Below the pieces are notes generated by a model. It did no database searches, had not been told where the DNA came from, and was given only the letters and a program-made list of their open reading frames with translations. 64,000 bases of DNA, from the NCBI GenBank assembly GCA_035236585.1, contig CP141126.1:13839001-13903000 (forward strand), written 5' to 3'. This stretch comes from Warburgia ugandensis (lineage: Eukaryota; Streptophyta; Magnoliopsida; Canellales; Canellaceae). Positions 13,932 through 26,471 of this stretch are shown in pieces (positions within the stretch are counted from its first letter, which is position 1; each line of letters begins with the position of its first letter). A program made the position numbers and the translations under genes.

Positions 13932-16842
13932 TGTAACACCCCGGTTTTTTAAGACTTTTTTTTTTTTTTTTTTATAAGAGCATTTGGGATCCCATGAGAA
14001 AAGATTTATTTAACATTTTACTAAACCTAACTTAAAAACTCCGGGTGTTAGTTTTCCTTTCTCAAAATGGTGTACATGTAATTTAAACATAAATAAATAA
14101 TTCGCGTATAAATCAACGTTAAATAAATAGGCGCCTTTATTTTAATTTAAATAAATGTCCAAAACACAATAATGATATGGCCCAAGGTCTATCCATCATA
14201 ACATCCCATATAAATGTCCAACATATGTCCAAACATCTAAATCACATCCAAATATAAAGTATGCAGTCCATAAAAAAATCCAAATGATAATCCTGTTTAA
14301 TGACTCACATCACTATCTAACACTATAGAAAAATGGTCTTCAGCAGCTCTCACGGCTTCTCAACAGCTTTGCCTTTCCTGTTATCGCGCTCGAGATCTAA
14401 GGCATTGCAAAAGAAAGCAATGCCTCAATAAGCTATCGCTTGTGTAGATACATAGACAATTAATGTAATAAATGAAAGAAATAATGAACAACTCTGATGA
14501 AAAGTCTAACATTTATAAAAATAATGATATCATAATGTCATGTTCAAATAAATGCCAATTTATTTCATATGCTAAAACATGCAATTCACGGAGTTAAAAC
14601 ATGACATAAATCAATAAAATGGAGCATATAACAAGAATAAGGGCACCCTAAGATAATGGGTCCCACCACATTATACTAACATCCCTGATCAGGAGTACAC
14701 GTAGTTAACCTCTGAGTGTCGTCACACCCAGGCATACCATCCATAACCATGCTCATCATACATGTACACATAATAAGAATATGGGTCATCATGCTGCAGT
14801 GGCAACCCTCCATGGGTATAAACCATCGCCGCTCTCCGTTGACACCATAATGGGAGACTTAGCGTCTGTCCCCATGGAAAGGCTCAGACCGGTAGTGTGG
14901 ACTATCCATGTTACCAAACCCCTACCGAATGCCATCTATGGGCAGGTGTCTATCATATCACAAAATCATCACATCATAATCTTGGAAGGTGGGTGACCGG
15001 CCCTATCCCTCCTAGCATGACGCCCACCGGGCAAGAGCACCCGTCATCAAATATAAAATACGGAAATCATATGTATATGCTAAAACTCAAGAGCACTTAT
15101 AGCTTGCAATCCCCAAGACATGCCCCTCACCCTGGGGTAAGCCTATAAAAGGACCAGCTAATAAGCCTCTATTCTCATTTCCATGTAAATCCATGCATTT
15201 TCTATATATATATAATAAGAAATAAGTCTCTAATTAAGCATAACTAATTAACATCATGCTTGTAAAAGCATTTTAAATAAGTGTATTCAGTAAAAAATTT
15301 CATTTTGGAATAACCATCCTGTACTCAATGTCGCATGAAATCCAAGGTAATTAATAATTGCAATTTAAAACACAATCACACATGATGCTATGTTTAAACA
15401 TGGTTTAAAAATCAAGGAAAAACATTAGTTGTCGTCACCTACCTCTGTGTGAGACCACTAGCTTGCTAATAACTCCCTTTAACTGGTATATTCAAGTGCA
15501 CCTGTACATATCACATCACTATTTTAATATTTTTTAAATAAAAAGTGGTCATTTCTAAGTTTTTAAGTTAAAACTAGGTCCGCGTCATTAATACGGTCAC
15601 AACGCTTCTTTCGGATCGTGATTTGGACCTCTCTAGCTCCTAGAAATCAAGTTTTTGTGAAAACTACCCTCAAATGGGGCCTGCCGGACCACCATAAGGT
15701 GGTTTATACCGGCGGCGCCCTTTTCCGCCGGTTTACACTGGCGTATACCGGTGCACGAAGACGCAAGAAGATGTAGACGCCACACGGGACGCGCGCGCGT
15801 GCGTCCCGGCCCCACCGCGACCTCCAACCGGCTTTCCCCTGCACGCGCGCGGCGCCGCACATGCGTGGGACGACGACGTCATGTGACGTCGTCCTTTGTG
15901 CATTCCCGAGTGCGTCTTGGCGTCAGCGCCAGAGAAGACAACCGGATTCCAGTTGCCTCCGGCGGAGATACAGAGCTCTGTTTTGCATGATTTTTGCGCC
16001 ATTTTCTTCAAAATTCTCTCTAGAATCCATTTATGCCCTCCTTTTGCACTGGTTTTGCCAAAAACTATGGTTTTTAAACAATTTTTCCCAAGTTCCTAAA
16101 ATCATCCATAGGTATTGGTTTTTGCATTTTCTGGAGAAATCCACCGTTGGATCACTCCCAAATTTAAAGGGTTTGCTCTTGGGTCTCTTGAGCACTAGTT
16201 GGACGATGCGATTTCCAAACGGAAGAGGTTTGATCCATGAAATCACGCTCCAACAGTAGCGTGCACACAGGTTCCCAAAAATATCTGATTTTTTTCCTAA
16301 TTTTTAAATGCTTTCATAATTATTTTTCTAATTAATAAATACAGAAAAACATAGATTTAAGGCTTACCTTGCGCCTGGCCGAGGTTGCTCGTGTTGTCGG
16401 GGTTCCACTCGCCTGAAAAATGCAATCTTTCCAGGCTAGGGTTCTGTGTAAAATCTCAGAGAAAACGCTCAAAGTGGAGCATTTTGGCTCCTAGGGGAGC
16501 ATAGATATAGGGTTTAGAGTCCTAGGGGAAGAGTTTCTCTTCCCCACACGTCTCTCCGGCGATTTCGCCAGACTGGTAGAGACGTGTGGAAGACAGGGGT
16601 GTCATTATCAATTTGGACCCCTGTGTAACACGTTTCTGTCAAAAGACCAATTTGCCCTTATAACTTCGACGGCTCATAACTCCCTCGTTTGAGCTCCGTT
16701 TCTCGCGTTCTTGGTGGTGTTGGACTCGTATCGACAAACACTTTCTAATTCTTATATTTTCAGGAAAAAATTTCATCTATAGATTTTTATTTTTATTTAT
16801 TTAAAAATTTCCTATTTTATCCTAAAAATTAAGGATATTATA
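13932..16842 (-). mobile_element. Solo LTR, copy 1, nested in hydrolase exon 1
   Basis: The 2911-bp insertion is flanked by a perfect 5-bp duplication GATTC (13927-13931 and 16843-16847). On the plus strand it starts TGTAACACCCCGG and ends ATTATA; the related copy at 26472-30240 ends CTTACA, so the original terminus was probably TG...CA. No gag, pol, primer site or second LTR was found inside, which fits a solo LTR. The orientation is inferred as minus, because the TATA-like CCTATATCTA near 16502-16511 and the GAGCTCCGTTTCTCG region lie toward the high-coordinate end, matching the 5' end of the plus-oriented copy at 49744. A CpG-rich core is at about 15600-15990. The length and ends suggest a Ty3/gypsy LTR, by inference. 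Confidence 0.8.
15786..15807. repeat. CpG-rich near-palindrome in LTR copy 1
   Basis: A 22-base segment runs from GGGACGCGCG to GTGCGTCCC and is almost self-complementary, with alternating C and G in the middle. It could form a hairpin or Z-DNA-prone tract. Confidence 0.75.
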
Positions 16843-17176
16843 GATTCTTGGTGATGTTGCAGGACCGCTTGGAGAACCCAGCATTGTTGGAGAGAAATAT
16901 GGATTAATGGCCCTGTAAGCCCATCTCAAACCGCTCCTCATCAGAACTACTGGTATTAGTGTAAACTCCACTTCATTAAGATTGCAGAGCCCGATATAAA
17001 AGAATGCACAAACATGTATGCAAACTTATTGGTTTAGACCAAACATAAATCAGTTTGAAAGGACAGAGAAGTAGAAGGCATGAAAAAACTTACCCACCTT
17101 TGAGAAGATTTCCAGCTCTATCCTTTGCTCCGGTGAGAACGATTCTCTGTGTGTTTTCTTGTTCTTTCATAACTGA

Positions 17177-17184
17177 TATTTATA
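17177..17184 (-). promoter_or_regulatory. Fossil TATA box and 5' leader of hydrolase pseudogene
   Basis: TATAAATA is read on the minus strand. Downstream comes a leader containing GAAAGAAC and TCTCACCGGAG, then CAAAG|GTGGGTAAG at 17098/17097, a good splice donor for a leader intron. The same leader words occur upstream of the pseudogene at 21.5-22.4 kb (about 22500-22580). Confidence 0.55.
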
Positions 17185-17199
17185 CTCCTGTGATTGCTG

Positions 17200-19770
17200 C
17201 TGCAAGTCAGCCGTATAACATATATATTTAAAAATAATTTAAAGTAAGTAGCTTCGAGAACAACTTTTTTATAGTTTCATTTTTTTAAGAAAAGAAAAGA
17301 AGGGGCTGATAAATTGTAGCGGTGGAAGAGAGAGAGACAGAGAGAGACGTGACAACCCATCTTTTCCAGCCAAACAATCCATGCCAAAAACCTTGTATCA
17401 ATGTTGTACCTCTCCTCTCATCCTTCACTCTTTCTCATCTTTTTACATAATACATAAAGCTTTTGCATTCCTTCTCTGTCATTCTGCATAAGCCAAAGAT
17501 CACACCTACACCACATTACTAAAAGGAGACATAATAGAAATCAATCAAAACCAACACATCTAGACACCACCCATGTTTACAACCACTCCATCCTGCATCA
17601 GAATCAATAACTCTGGTGCTACCAATGCCACCAAGCAATAAGAATCACCTCCGATCCCACTTTTGATCTCTTTTGTCTATGTTGCTACGGCCAATTCATC
17701 TCCCAAATTGGATTTGACCCCTGCATGACTGCCCATCTTGTTAAAGCCCTCTCTCCATTTCTCCCTCTACCTAATGTAAATTGAACCTACGCATTGGATG
17801 TTAAATTAAGACAACCTATATTGGAATTGGAATCAGAAACCAACCCTGGCCCTTGAATTATATTCCGGACTGAGGATTCCAATAGGAGTACTAGAACTCT
17901 CACTGGTGGTGAGAATTCTCCTCCAGCTGCTTTTGATCCTAGGAATTACTTCACTCGACCCGAGTTGAATGAATTGATCGACGAATTCACCAAAATATCA
18001 ATATATGCTTTCACATTGAGGTGGAGCAGCAGATTAATGGGGTGTTTTTTAATTTCATTTGTTTCAATAGTACTGTTGGTGTTTGGAGAATCAAGGCTTT
18101 GGACAAGTCTAGAGGTTGGCTTGAAAGAACGACTATCGAGGATACGAGCATTGCAGTTTGCGCCCACCTCAATGAAGAAGAAGAATAAGAGCTTCAGCTA
18201 TAATTGCCCAACAAAAAAGAAGACTCCCTCCCTCTCTAACACGTAGTTGAATCCTAATTCAGCCTCTCTAACCGACTATGATTTAGTAATTCCTCGGGTA
18301 GTAGTTTAGTAGATACAAATGTGAATAGTCGACTTTGTCAAGTAAATAAAGATATACAAAAGTATAGAAAACCCTAATCTGAATCATAAGTTTGTTATGT
18401 TTAATTTCTCTATCTTTAGATATCAAGAAACTAAAAATCACATTGGCGAAGATCTTTTATGTCATTTTTAATATAAAAATCTCATCATTTTAAGCAGGAT
18501 ATATATTGATATGCAAAACCTGATTCTTGCTAAATTAGATTTATTATTATGAAGACTCTTGATTTTCTATCGTCGAGGCTTTTAGTATTTAGATTTTATG
18601 ATCTGACAAATTAAAAAGTTAAAATCTCTTGAACAAATATGTTAGTCTTTTAAATATTTTTGTATTAACTCTCTTTTCGTCTTATCATGCATTGTTGCTT
18701 GTCTATTTTCACTTCATTTCATTGGTAACTTCTTTACACTATGGGTACAAGTACGATACCTATTGTTAGTTTGTTTGTGTGTGTTTTATATAATGTTCTT
18801 ACTTGCCTACACGTGATACCGATCGACATCCAGTGTCATTCTACTTACAAGTATCCGACCTTGCGAAAAGCACAAAAGAAGGCATTCCCATTTTACTGTG
18901 TACTTATATTATTATTTTATCATCATGTGTACCCCTATGTTTCTTCTAAGATAATACATACTTAAAATTTTAATTTATTTATTTTTAATTTTATATTATT
19001 CACTTTGACATGATTAAATTTATTTGTTTATTTACTCTCTTTTTTTGTACTGTGAAGACTTAAGAAGTAAATTGTCTGCTAATCGCCTAATTTTTAAATT
19101 TACTCACAAATTTCCCAACCATTCGACCAGCTCATTTAATTGTCTAGCCTTGAACAAAAACTAAAATTCACAACGGTTTCATGAGCTTAGCATCCTAACC
19201 ATTAGTTATCTGAGACTTGAATTTAGACATGTTATTTATGTAAAAGCTTTTAACAGTCTATTTCTTGTAATAAAAAGTTATATTTTTCATATGTTAGAAT
19301 TATTCCGCGATTACTTGCTGTCTAAAATAATAGATATCCAAGCCTAAATAATTATATCAACGGATTAGATCATTCAAAAATAGGTCACTTTAAGGAAAAA
19401 CAACGAGGATAGCTTCTTGGAAAAGTGCCCTACAGGGCCTACCGTTAGCATTCCTCTTACTACCATTTGTTTTTAGTCATATCACACTATGTAACTTTTT
19501 TCTTAATTTTTTTCTTACATTTCACTCCATGTCAAGTTCACATGCATTGGAGTGCCCATTAGAAGTTAAAGACCACTTTCTTTAATATTACCTCCCCACC
19601 CCTACCTTGGCTACCTTCATACTTCAACCATCTCAATCAAGCTTAACTAAAATCCTAGCGCCAAAAGAGTCTAGTGCAGTTGGTCACTGTCAACAATAGA
19701 GCATCTCCTTTACTTTGATATTTCTTTTCTTCTACCCAAAATCCTAACCAACCATGTCAGGATTATCCCA
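17200..19770. other. No recognised gene
   Basis: AT-rich DNA. A 93-codon plus-strand frame at 17965-18246 (with an upstream [15 protein letters not shown] stretch) is the most protein-like piece but has no family I can name. Confidence 0.45.
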
Positions 19771-19776
19771 GTTTGT

Positions 19777-20135
19777 ATGCCTCCTCCTTTTGGAAGTTTT
19801 AAGCTGAACTTTGACAGGTCTTCGTTTTTTTAATCTGGGATAGTCTGGTGTGAGGGTATCAGCAGAGAGAGTAATGCAAAATTGAGTCGTAGCCTACTCT
19901 AGACCTATAAGGGAAGGGGATTCAACCAGGTCAGAGGTCCTTGCTTTACTCAAAGGATTTATCATTTGGGCCGATCAACAATGTTACTCTCCTATCTGTA
20001 GAAGGTCACACCTTGAATGTCATTAGTTGGTTATCTGGAGCCTCTGACCCATCTTGGAGATATTTTAATGAGTTTGCAACAATTGATCAGAGGATTATTG
20101 GATTTCAAATCCACACGTCTCACGTTAAGTGATCA
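19777..20135 (+). pseudogene. LINE-type RNase H domain relic
   Basis: The start reads PPPFGSFKLNFD, the usual opening of the plant RVT_3 (RNase H-like) domain found at the end of LINE ORF2 proteins. After a shift, the second half at 19941-20132 reads ILGPINNV-like text with LSVEGHTLNVISWLSG, SWRYFNEF and FQIHTSHVK, matching the domain's later strands and helix. Frameshifts between the halves and the absence of adjacent reverse transcriptase show a short truncated relic. Confidence 0.75.
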
Positions 20136-20229
20136 TCTAATACAGTACCTGACAGTCAGTGATAGCATACTCGTGAAATCGTTCCAATCGTCATTTCGGT
20201 CAGGACAAAAATTGAAATTTTAACTTCCA

Positions 20230-21500
20230 CCGAATTTCGGTAAATTTGACTAATTAATATTTATTTTTTCTTCAATTAGAAAATTAGAAAAACTCCAGCA
20301 ACATGCCCACACGACCATCCAAAGCCACCACCAACAACCGCACAAATCACCACTAGAAGTTCCAAGGCCATATGTTTAATAAACTCCAGCTGAAAATCCA
20401 GCTTTCTATGCAGGAAAATTAAAGGTGTACAAACTACAAAATCCCCCCACTGGTTACTAAGATATTACACCAAAAGCCAATCAAAATCCCCCCACTCTCC
20501 TTCAGTAACGAAAAGAAATGAGAGCCCCATTGCAGAGAGAAGACTTACTTTCTATCACCAAGAATATCGTACAGTTTACCACATAAAGTCAAAAATAGCT
20601 GAGCCCCAATTTCAATCACTGGAAACTTATTTAACAAACTCCAAAAAATTAAAGCTTACCAACTCCGGCTACTAGAATATAGAATCTGAAAGTAGTGACC
20701 CTTTATTGAAGGAGTCGGAGAGGAATAAGAAAATTAACTAGAACATTAATTAGTTTTACTCGGAGAGCGGGGAGATAGAAGTAAGGGGGAGGAGACGGGA
20801 AAGGCGCGGAGAGAAACATGAATGATGTATCATAATGTTAAGGAGTTAAGTGGGCGGTGGTTTCATCCGCGATTCAGTGATGAAAGCTGATGATTCTCTC
20901 TTGTCGCATGAATGAAGAATCAAGGCTCACTCAATCGCCTAGGTTTGTTAACATGATGACTCCTTTAAGTCTGGTAACTTGCGATCAATGTAATGCAATG
21001 TGCAGCTCAAGCTCCCATTGGAACATGGAAGTAGCTCGTTTGAGCCTCTACATGGATGGGAGCTCAAGCAAGGAGTGGAAGTCACTGAACGCTAAGAATA
21101 TTTTGAAAAGAGATGCTCTATAAAATGCATATGATTTTGCTTGGAAAATATAAGAGAGAAAATGCACAAGTGGTATGGGTGGGGCGCCGCCAACAAACCC
21201 GTCTTGCAATTCCAGAATTTTGATGTGTTTTCCTTTAAACAGGCAATTAGGAAATTGAAAACAAATGGTGTACATTAGTCAATAATCCTCACAAATGAAA
21301 GGCTCAAATCATCCTATGGTGAAGAATTTTTGTGTATGACCACCCATCCATGGCATGATCTTCCGAATGACTGTCTAGATCATTGAAAGTTATGGAACCC
21401 ACTTCTACATTTGGCGGCCCATGTTTTCTAAGGAAAGTTGTGCCTGCGCCTCATCTTGAAAAATCGAAGGAATTGAAGCCTTGTCAATATCTCATTCCAA
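20230..21500. other. No recognised gene
   Basis: No domain, RNA gene or element terminus seen. A 77-codon plus-strand frame at 20890-21123 has no recognisable motif. Confidence 0.5.
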
Positions 21501-21529
21501 ATATACTTCAACAGTACCTCAACTTGGGG

Positions 21530-22440
21530 CCGACTGAATACTATCTCCGTATTTTTATCACTGAAGACTTCTGTTCTCCCTTCAAGAAGATTTATTGCAG
21601 GGAACTATTTGTGAGACATCCACCAATAAAACAAGGCGCATAATGCGCGATTCTGATTAACCATTGGTCCTGCGCAAGGTGCCGCTTAGTACCCTCTGTG
21701 GACAAGTTGGAAGGAAAAGACTGCCACCAGTTATTAACCACTAGAACCACCGGACCTGCCTCATCTAACCTGCAGAGATAGACTTTTATTGAAAGGATGT
21801 AAACTAACCTTGTGGTGGAAACATTTATGCTCAAGACGCAAGTCCTAGACCCTGGCCCTCATCTTTATTTTCGGTACCAAGATCATTAGCTATATTAAGC
21901 TAATCGATCCCAATTTGCATTAGATGTCATTTTATTGTATACTTACCCGATCATAATGTTTGCATTACATATCTAATGATCATATAGATGCACGTATCTA
22001 AGGCGAAGACACAGTGTTTATGGGGAGGAGGAATTATATGGGTCTCCCAGAGTAAACCAAGTCTATGTTAAGCATCATAAGATGTAAATGCCCAATTCCT
22101 CAATCAGCTCATGTAATGAAATAAACCGACTCATGAGTCAAACGACCCATTCAATAAAGCATCAAATTTGCGAGAGTTCTTCTTTCCACTTCTGATGCTG
22201 GTATCCTGAAGTCCTTTAACTCGCGAAAGGATGAACAAGGATGACTTTATAGGTAGCCTTTTCCTCGGGAACTCCAGTTTCTTTGTAGGAGAGATACTTT
22301 CCATCTCTGAGCCTGATTCTGGCTGAAGTTACAGGTGGACCGTTCCGGGAGCCACATATCCTTGGAGGAGTTGGTTTTATGACCTGATAAACCCATCCCA
22401 GAAAACCCACCACTGCAACTATTGCAATTCTTCTAAGCCA
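21530..22440 (-). pseudogene. Alpha/beta-hydrolase pseudogene, truncated
   Basis: Exon 1 (about 22440-22191) encodes a membrane segment (VVGFLGWVY) and the conserved RIRLRDGKYLSYKETGVPEE block. It carries an extra G right after the ATG, so the start reads ATG GCT TAG, and a frameshift after ILVH. The exon 1 donor is GTGGAA rather than GTAAGA. Of exon 2 only the ELIEELGIYIL start remains (about 22110-22080), without an AG acceptor; the GxSxG region is gone. Exon 3 (from 21769, acceptor CTCTGCAG) shows NNWWQSFPSNLS, DQWLIRIAHYAP, a one-base loss, a Trp-to-TAG change and a faint EVFSDKNTEI. Exon 4 was not found. It is the most eroded of the five paralogues, with the nucleophile and acid/His parts missing. 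Confidence 0.87.
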
Positions 22441-22759
22441 TTTCCGAAAAGTTTAAGAATTTAAACTCATTCACTGAAACAATTTCGAATTATAGACAAG
22501 AAGAAACCTGAAGAATATCACCAGGACAAGTGTGACTCCGGTGAGAGAGATTGTGACGGTGTTAGTTCTTTCAAAAGCAGAGTTACAGTTCGGCAACGTG
22601 AAATCAATTATTTACCTTCTGCGCTTCTCGTTTCTGATACTTTTCTCCTGCGGAATTACTGTTAAACGTCAATGAAGCAACCGCTAACGGTCGGTTGCTG
22701 TGAGCCAGTTGTATGGAGGATATTGCTCCATCGGTCAACGTAGTATGACTATATAACTT

Positions 22760-24050
22760 GGTAGCACTCTCGCGTAGGTACCTATTCTGGCCGTTGATCT
22801 TTAATAGCGGCTGGAGATTAACCTTTGTAGAAAATATGTGAGAAAAAATGGATACGAAGGATACAGCAGATTTTGTGGGAGAACTTGAGGAAGAAAATTA
22901 AATCTTGGCTGGTTTTTAATCCGTTGAGAAACACTTAACAAGAGCTTGCGTTATTTTGCCGATTTGGGATATGCTTCTTGTTTTATTTTTTCCCAAGCGA
23001 ATAATTACAAAGCAAATATTTGCACTCTCTTAAAGTTTTTCCTCCGAAGTAAGAAGAAGTGACTCAAACCTGTGATAATTATAATTCAGAAAAGATACCA
23101 AATGATTGGTGACTAATTGTGCTAGATATTTGTTGGAGGAATTAGCTTGATTTGCCGTGTTGGCATTAAAAATTGAATGAAATTTAGATGGAAATTAGTA
23201 GAATTTATGCTGGGATTTATATACTAAATTTAATTACAAATCCGACATACATTTGAACCACTATTCTAGACTCGCGAAATTTGCTTGATTCAGTCAATTC
23301 ATTCGAGCAACTAATATGAAACCTGTCATTTTTTTTCAATAAATAGACCAAGATGGGCAAATCGAGACAGCTACTAACAGGCCCGTAATCGTGGACTTCT
23401 AGCAAATCAATGCCAAAAATAGTTTAACAGTGGAGTTCCAAGATAGAAATACCGAGTAGGCTGATAGCTGTTAACACATGGTAAGTTGCCATCTGGCTTC
23501 CTGTTTTATGTGCGAGGCCAACCTTTGTTTGATCCGACTCTAATATATGATTTCTTCGGCTTTCAATGTCTGCTTGTCTAATAACTTGGCAGATTGGATG
23601 ACTCTAGAGTGTGAAATAAAGTATATTTCTTTATTTTAATGATAGAAATACTCTTGCACAGCCTCGATTCCTATCACTTAGATGAGAAATTCCTTAGCAC
23701 CACTATACTAGAAGGCTTTCTTGCAAATAATAAAGTTGACATTGAATCACAAAAACTAAGGGTTGAAACTTTGATAAAAACATTCCAAATCCAACAACTA
23801 AAATGTAGGTTTTTTTTTTTTTTTTTTATATGCTAGAGTTGTCTAATTGCAATAATTTTTAGTGAGTGGCCAGCAATGTTTTCTAAGGAGATATTCAAAG
23901 CTAAAATGAGTATCAATTGATTAATGTACCAGAGATCATTCAAAAGTAAGGCCGTTCTATATTGCACATGTCAAAAGTCTAGAAAGGAAACTAACAAGCT
24001 TTTTCCCTCTATGGGCAACTCAATGGAACACACACAAATATGAATATATA
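22760..24050. other. No recognised gene
   Basis: AT-rich intergenic DNA with no recognised domain or element boundary. Confidence 0.5.
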
Positions 24051-24059
24051 ATGTAATAT

Positions 24060-25690
24060 GTGAAAGCACAAATCAAAGTAACATAAAATTAAGACTTCTA
24101 AATTTTTATGTGGAAATCCACCCAAAACTACGGCACCTAGCCTATGTCAAGTAAGTAACAATGGGAATACGAAAGTCTTCTCTAGCCCTATAGGAATCCA
24201 AATTTCAAGAGACAACGTCTCCAAGAATAAAAAGAATCAAAATAAATAATTCTCACCAAAATAGTTGTAGTATTTTTGCAAAACCACCTTTTAGAAAAGC
24301 AACCGAGATTGTGGATGTACATCATAAACTAAAAAGTCAAACAACTATATAGCCACCAATGGTGGTGAAAAATCTCATCAGAGAAGGCTTATAAGAGGAT
24401 GCCATCTTCTTCTCCTTCTTCTTCTTCTTTTCCCTAAGAGGTTAAACTCTCAAGGAGGAACTCTCCTTTTCTCTTTTCTCTTTTCTCTTTCACCAGTTTA
24501 TCTAGCCAAAAAGAGGAGAAAACTAAGAGAATAAAACTCTCATGTATACTACATGCATGGTCTCTCTCTTCTTCTCCTTTTTGTTTCATCTAAGTCAAAC
24601 CAATTAGGAAACCTATGAAAGTTTCTCCCTTTCTAAAATCACAGGTAATAGGCTCTTTAAGCCCAAATTTGTGGGACTCACCTCTATGAGGAGGAAAATC
24701 CCAACAATCTCACCCTCTTACTCATTAGGAGAAAGTGCTATACCCTAGGCCTTCCTTGGATCTACAAAACTCATGTTTGTGTGTAGGTAGGGCCTTTGTC
24801 ATAATATCTTACTGGTTCGTGCTAGTATGGATCTTCTCAAGATAAAACTTCTTTTTAGGTGCATCCCTTATCCAATGATATTGAACACTAATGTGCTTAA
24901 TTTGGAATGAAAATTTGGATACCTACTTAAGTGGATAGCGGTTTGATTGTCACAATGTATAACGTACTTGTATTGCTTCAACCAAGTTCTTGTCAAACAT
25001 CTTCATACATAATAATTCCTTGCTAGCTTTAATGGTAGTAATATATTTGGGCTAGACAAGACCACACATTTCCATAACTTAGACTACCATGACAATGCTC
25101 CCCGTATAAGGTGAATAAGTATCTGGAAGTGGACTTCTTAATATCATCATCTCCACCCATATCTACATCCATGTATCCGTCTAAAATGGACTTATCACCT
25201 CTATAACATAAGTACACTTTCGAAGTTAACATACTTCACAATCCACTTATTTGCTCCCTAATGTTCTTTGTCAAAATTGGCAAGATACCTATTAATCGTG
25301 CAAAATGCATGTGTGATGTAAGGCCTTGTACACACCATGTCATACATCAAACTTCTTATAAGTGAAGGATAGGGGATTTTCTTTTGCATCTAAAGGAAAA
25401 TTCACTATAGTTAACTAAAAATGTCCTATAAGCCTTATTCATGTTGAACCTTTTTAAGTACCTACTCAATGTACTTTTCTTGTGATAACCATAGCTTCTC
25501 AACATTTTTACTACTAGAGATTCTTATTCCTAATATTTGTTGTGCTGATCTTAAGTCCTTCATAACAAAAGACTTGCTTAGCTCTTTCTTCAACTTGTCA
25601 ATTTTGGTAATATCTTGGCCAACAATCTACATATCATCTACATAAAGCAAGAGAATAATGAAATTATTATCAAAGAATTTCTTAATCAAA
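24060..25690 (-). mobile_element. Minus-strand Ty1/copia fragment with 3' LTR
   Basis: On the minus strand, RT starts near 25690 with ILLLYVDDM (YVDD at about 25632-25645), followed by IVGQDITKIDKLKKEL and LRSAQQILGI, all typical of copia RT. The RNase H region near 25232-25029 shows SILDGYMDVDMGGDDDIKKSTS. A polypurine tract (AGTAAGAGGGTGAGAT, about 24722-24707) is followed by TGTTGGGATTTTCC, the start of a 3' LTR at 24706; its far end, near 24060, is approximate. Gag, protease and integrase are missing, so it is 5' truncated; stops (one right after YVDDM) and shifts mark it as dead. Confidence 0.83.
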
Positions 25691-25846
25691 CCACAGCTTG
25701 ACATCAATTGGTTTGGTGGCTAATTTCAGCTCGTTTTGGAGGAACCGATGTTAAGAGTTGCTCGCACCTGCTCCCAATGCGAGCAACCTAGTCTCTCTCT
25801 CTCTCTTCTTCAGCAACCAGCATGCAACCGAGCTGGCTACATCAGC

Positions 25847-25848
<2 letters not shown>

Positions 25849-25887
<39 letters not shown>
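25849..25887. repeat. (CT)n microsatellite
   Basis: About 39 bases of CT repeat, with a shorter CT run at 25792-25806. Confidence 0.97.
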
Positions 25888-25889
<2 letters not shown>

Positions 25890-26471
25890 ACTCTATTCTT
25901 TGGCACACGATGATTGATCGTGCTAGACCCACCTTCCCTCGTCTCTGGCCAAGTAACCTCTCTTTTCCCTTCTTCCTCTCCTTCCTCTTTTACCCCTCTC
26001 TCTCTCCACCCCCAACCCCCCGGGCATTGATTTTGCCTTGCTAGACTGGTTTTTTGGGTGAGGGTTTGTCAGTGAATGGATCCAAACCTACAAGGCTAGA
26101 ACCATGTCAAAAACAACTTAGATGGAAAGTTTGAGCAGTTAGATGAAATCAGAATACCCCAAAACCTTGGAAACCTTTGTTATAGTAAAAAATATATATA
26201 GGTGGTCTAGGTTAGACATCTAGATGAAAAAAAACAAACAACCAAGTCCGCACCATCCAAACTATTTTCGTATGGTTTGTGATCAAGACGTACTGTGTAG
26301 ATGCACCATGAGAACGCATACACCTAGCGTGTTTCTACGTCTGCACCGCACATCCATAACAGTTGCATACCAAACTAGACGTCAATGCTCCTATGGAATG
26401 GGACGCCCTCTAGTGCATTGTGGAGACCAGGATGAACTAAGCATTTTAGAAAACTCATTACCTTCCAATGA

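Larger units (their letters stand above)
10758..16960 (-). pseudogene. Alpha/beta-hydrolase pseudogene with LTR in exon 1
   Basis: All four coding exons of the family are present. Exon 1 lies at about 16955-16843 and 13931-13785 and is cut by a 2.9 kb LTR (13932-16842) between RI and KLRDG; removing the LTR and one GATTC copy restores the reading frame. Exon 2 (13698 to about 13486) keeps DRPGYGESDPNP and the nucleophile motif GLSMGG, but the next conserved Trp and a Tyr codon are TAG and TAA, and the donor is lost. Exon 3 (12587-12319) has a one-base insertion after the VAPVI motif; its acceptor and GTATGT donor survive. Exon 4 (11069-10758) has shifts near GTG/DFG and before ALLLGEEPS, while WQGPEDR and EGHLF (acid and His regions) are still readable. 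It is clearly non-functional. The start codon is not recognisable. Confidence 0.9.

Noticed and set aside
15733-16259. Overlapping GC-rich frames on both strands
   Set aside because: Located in the CpG-rich core of the solo LTR; several frames are open on both strands at once because stop codons are rare in CpG-rich DNA.
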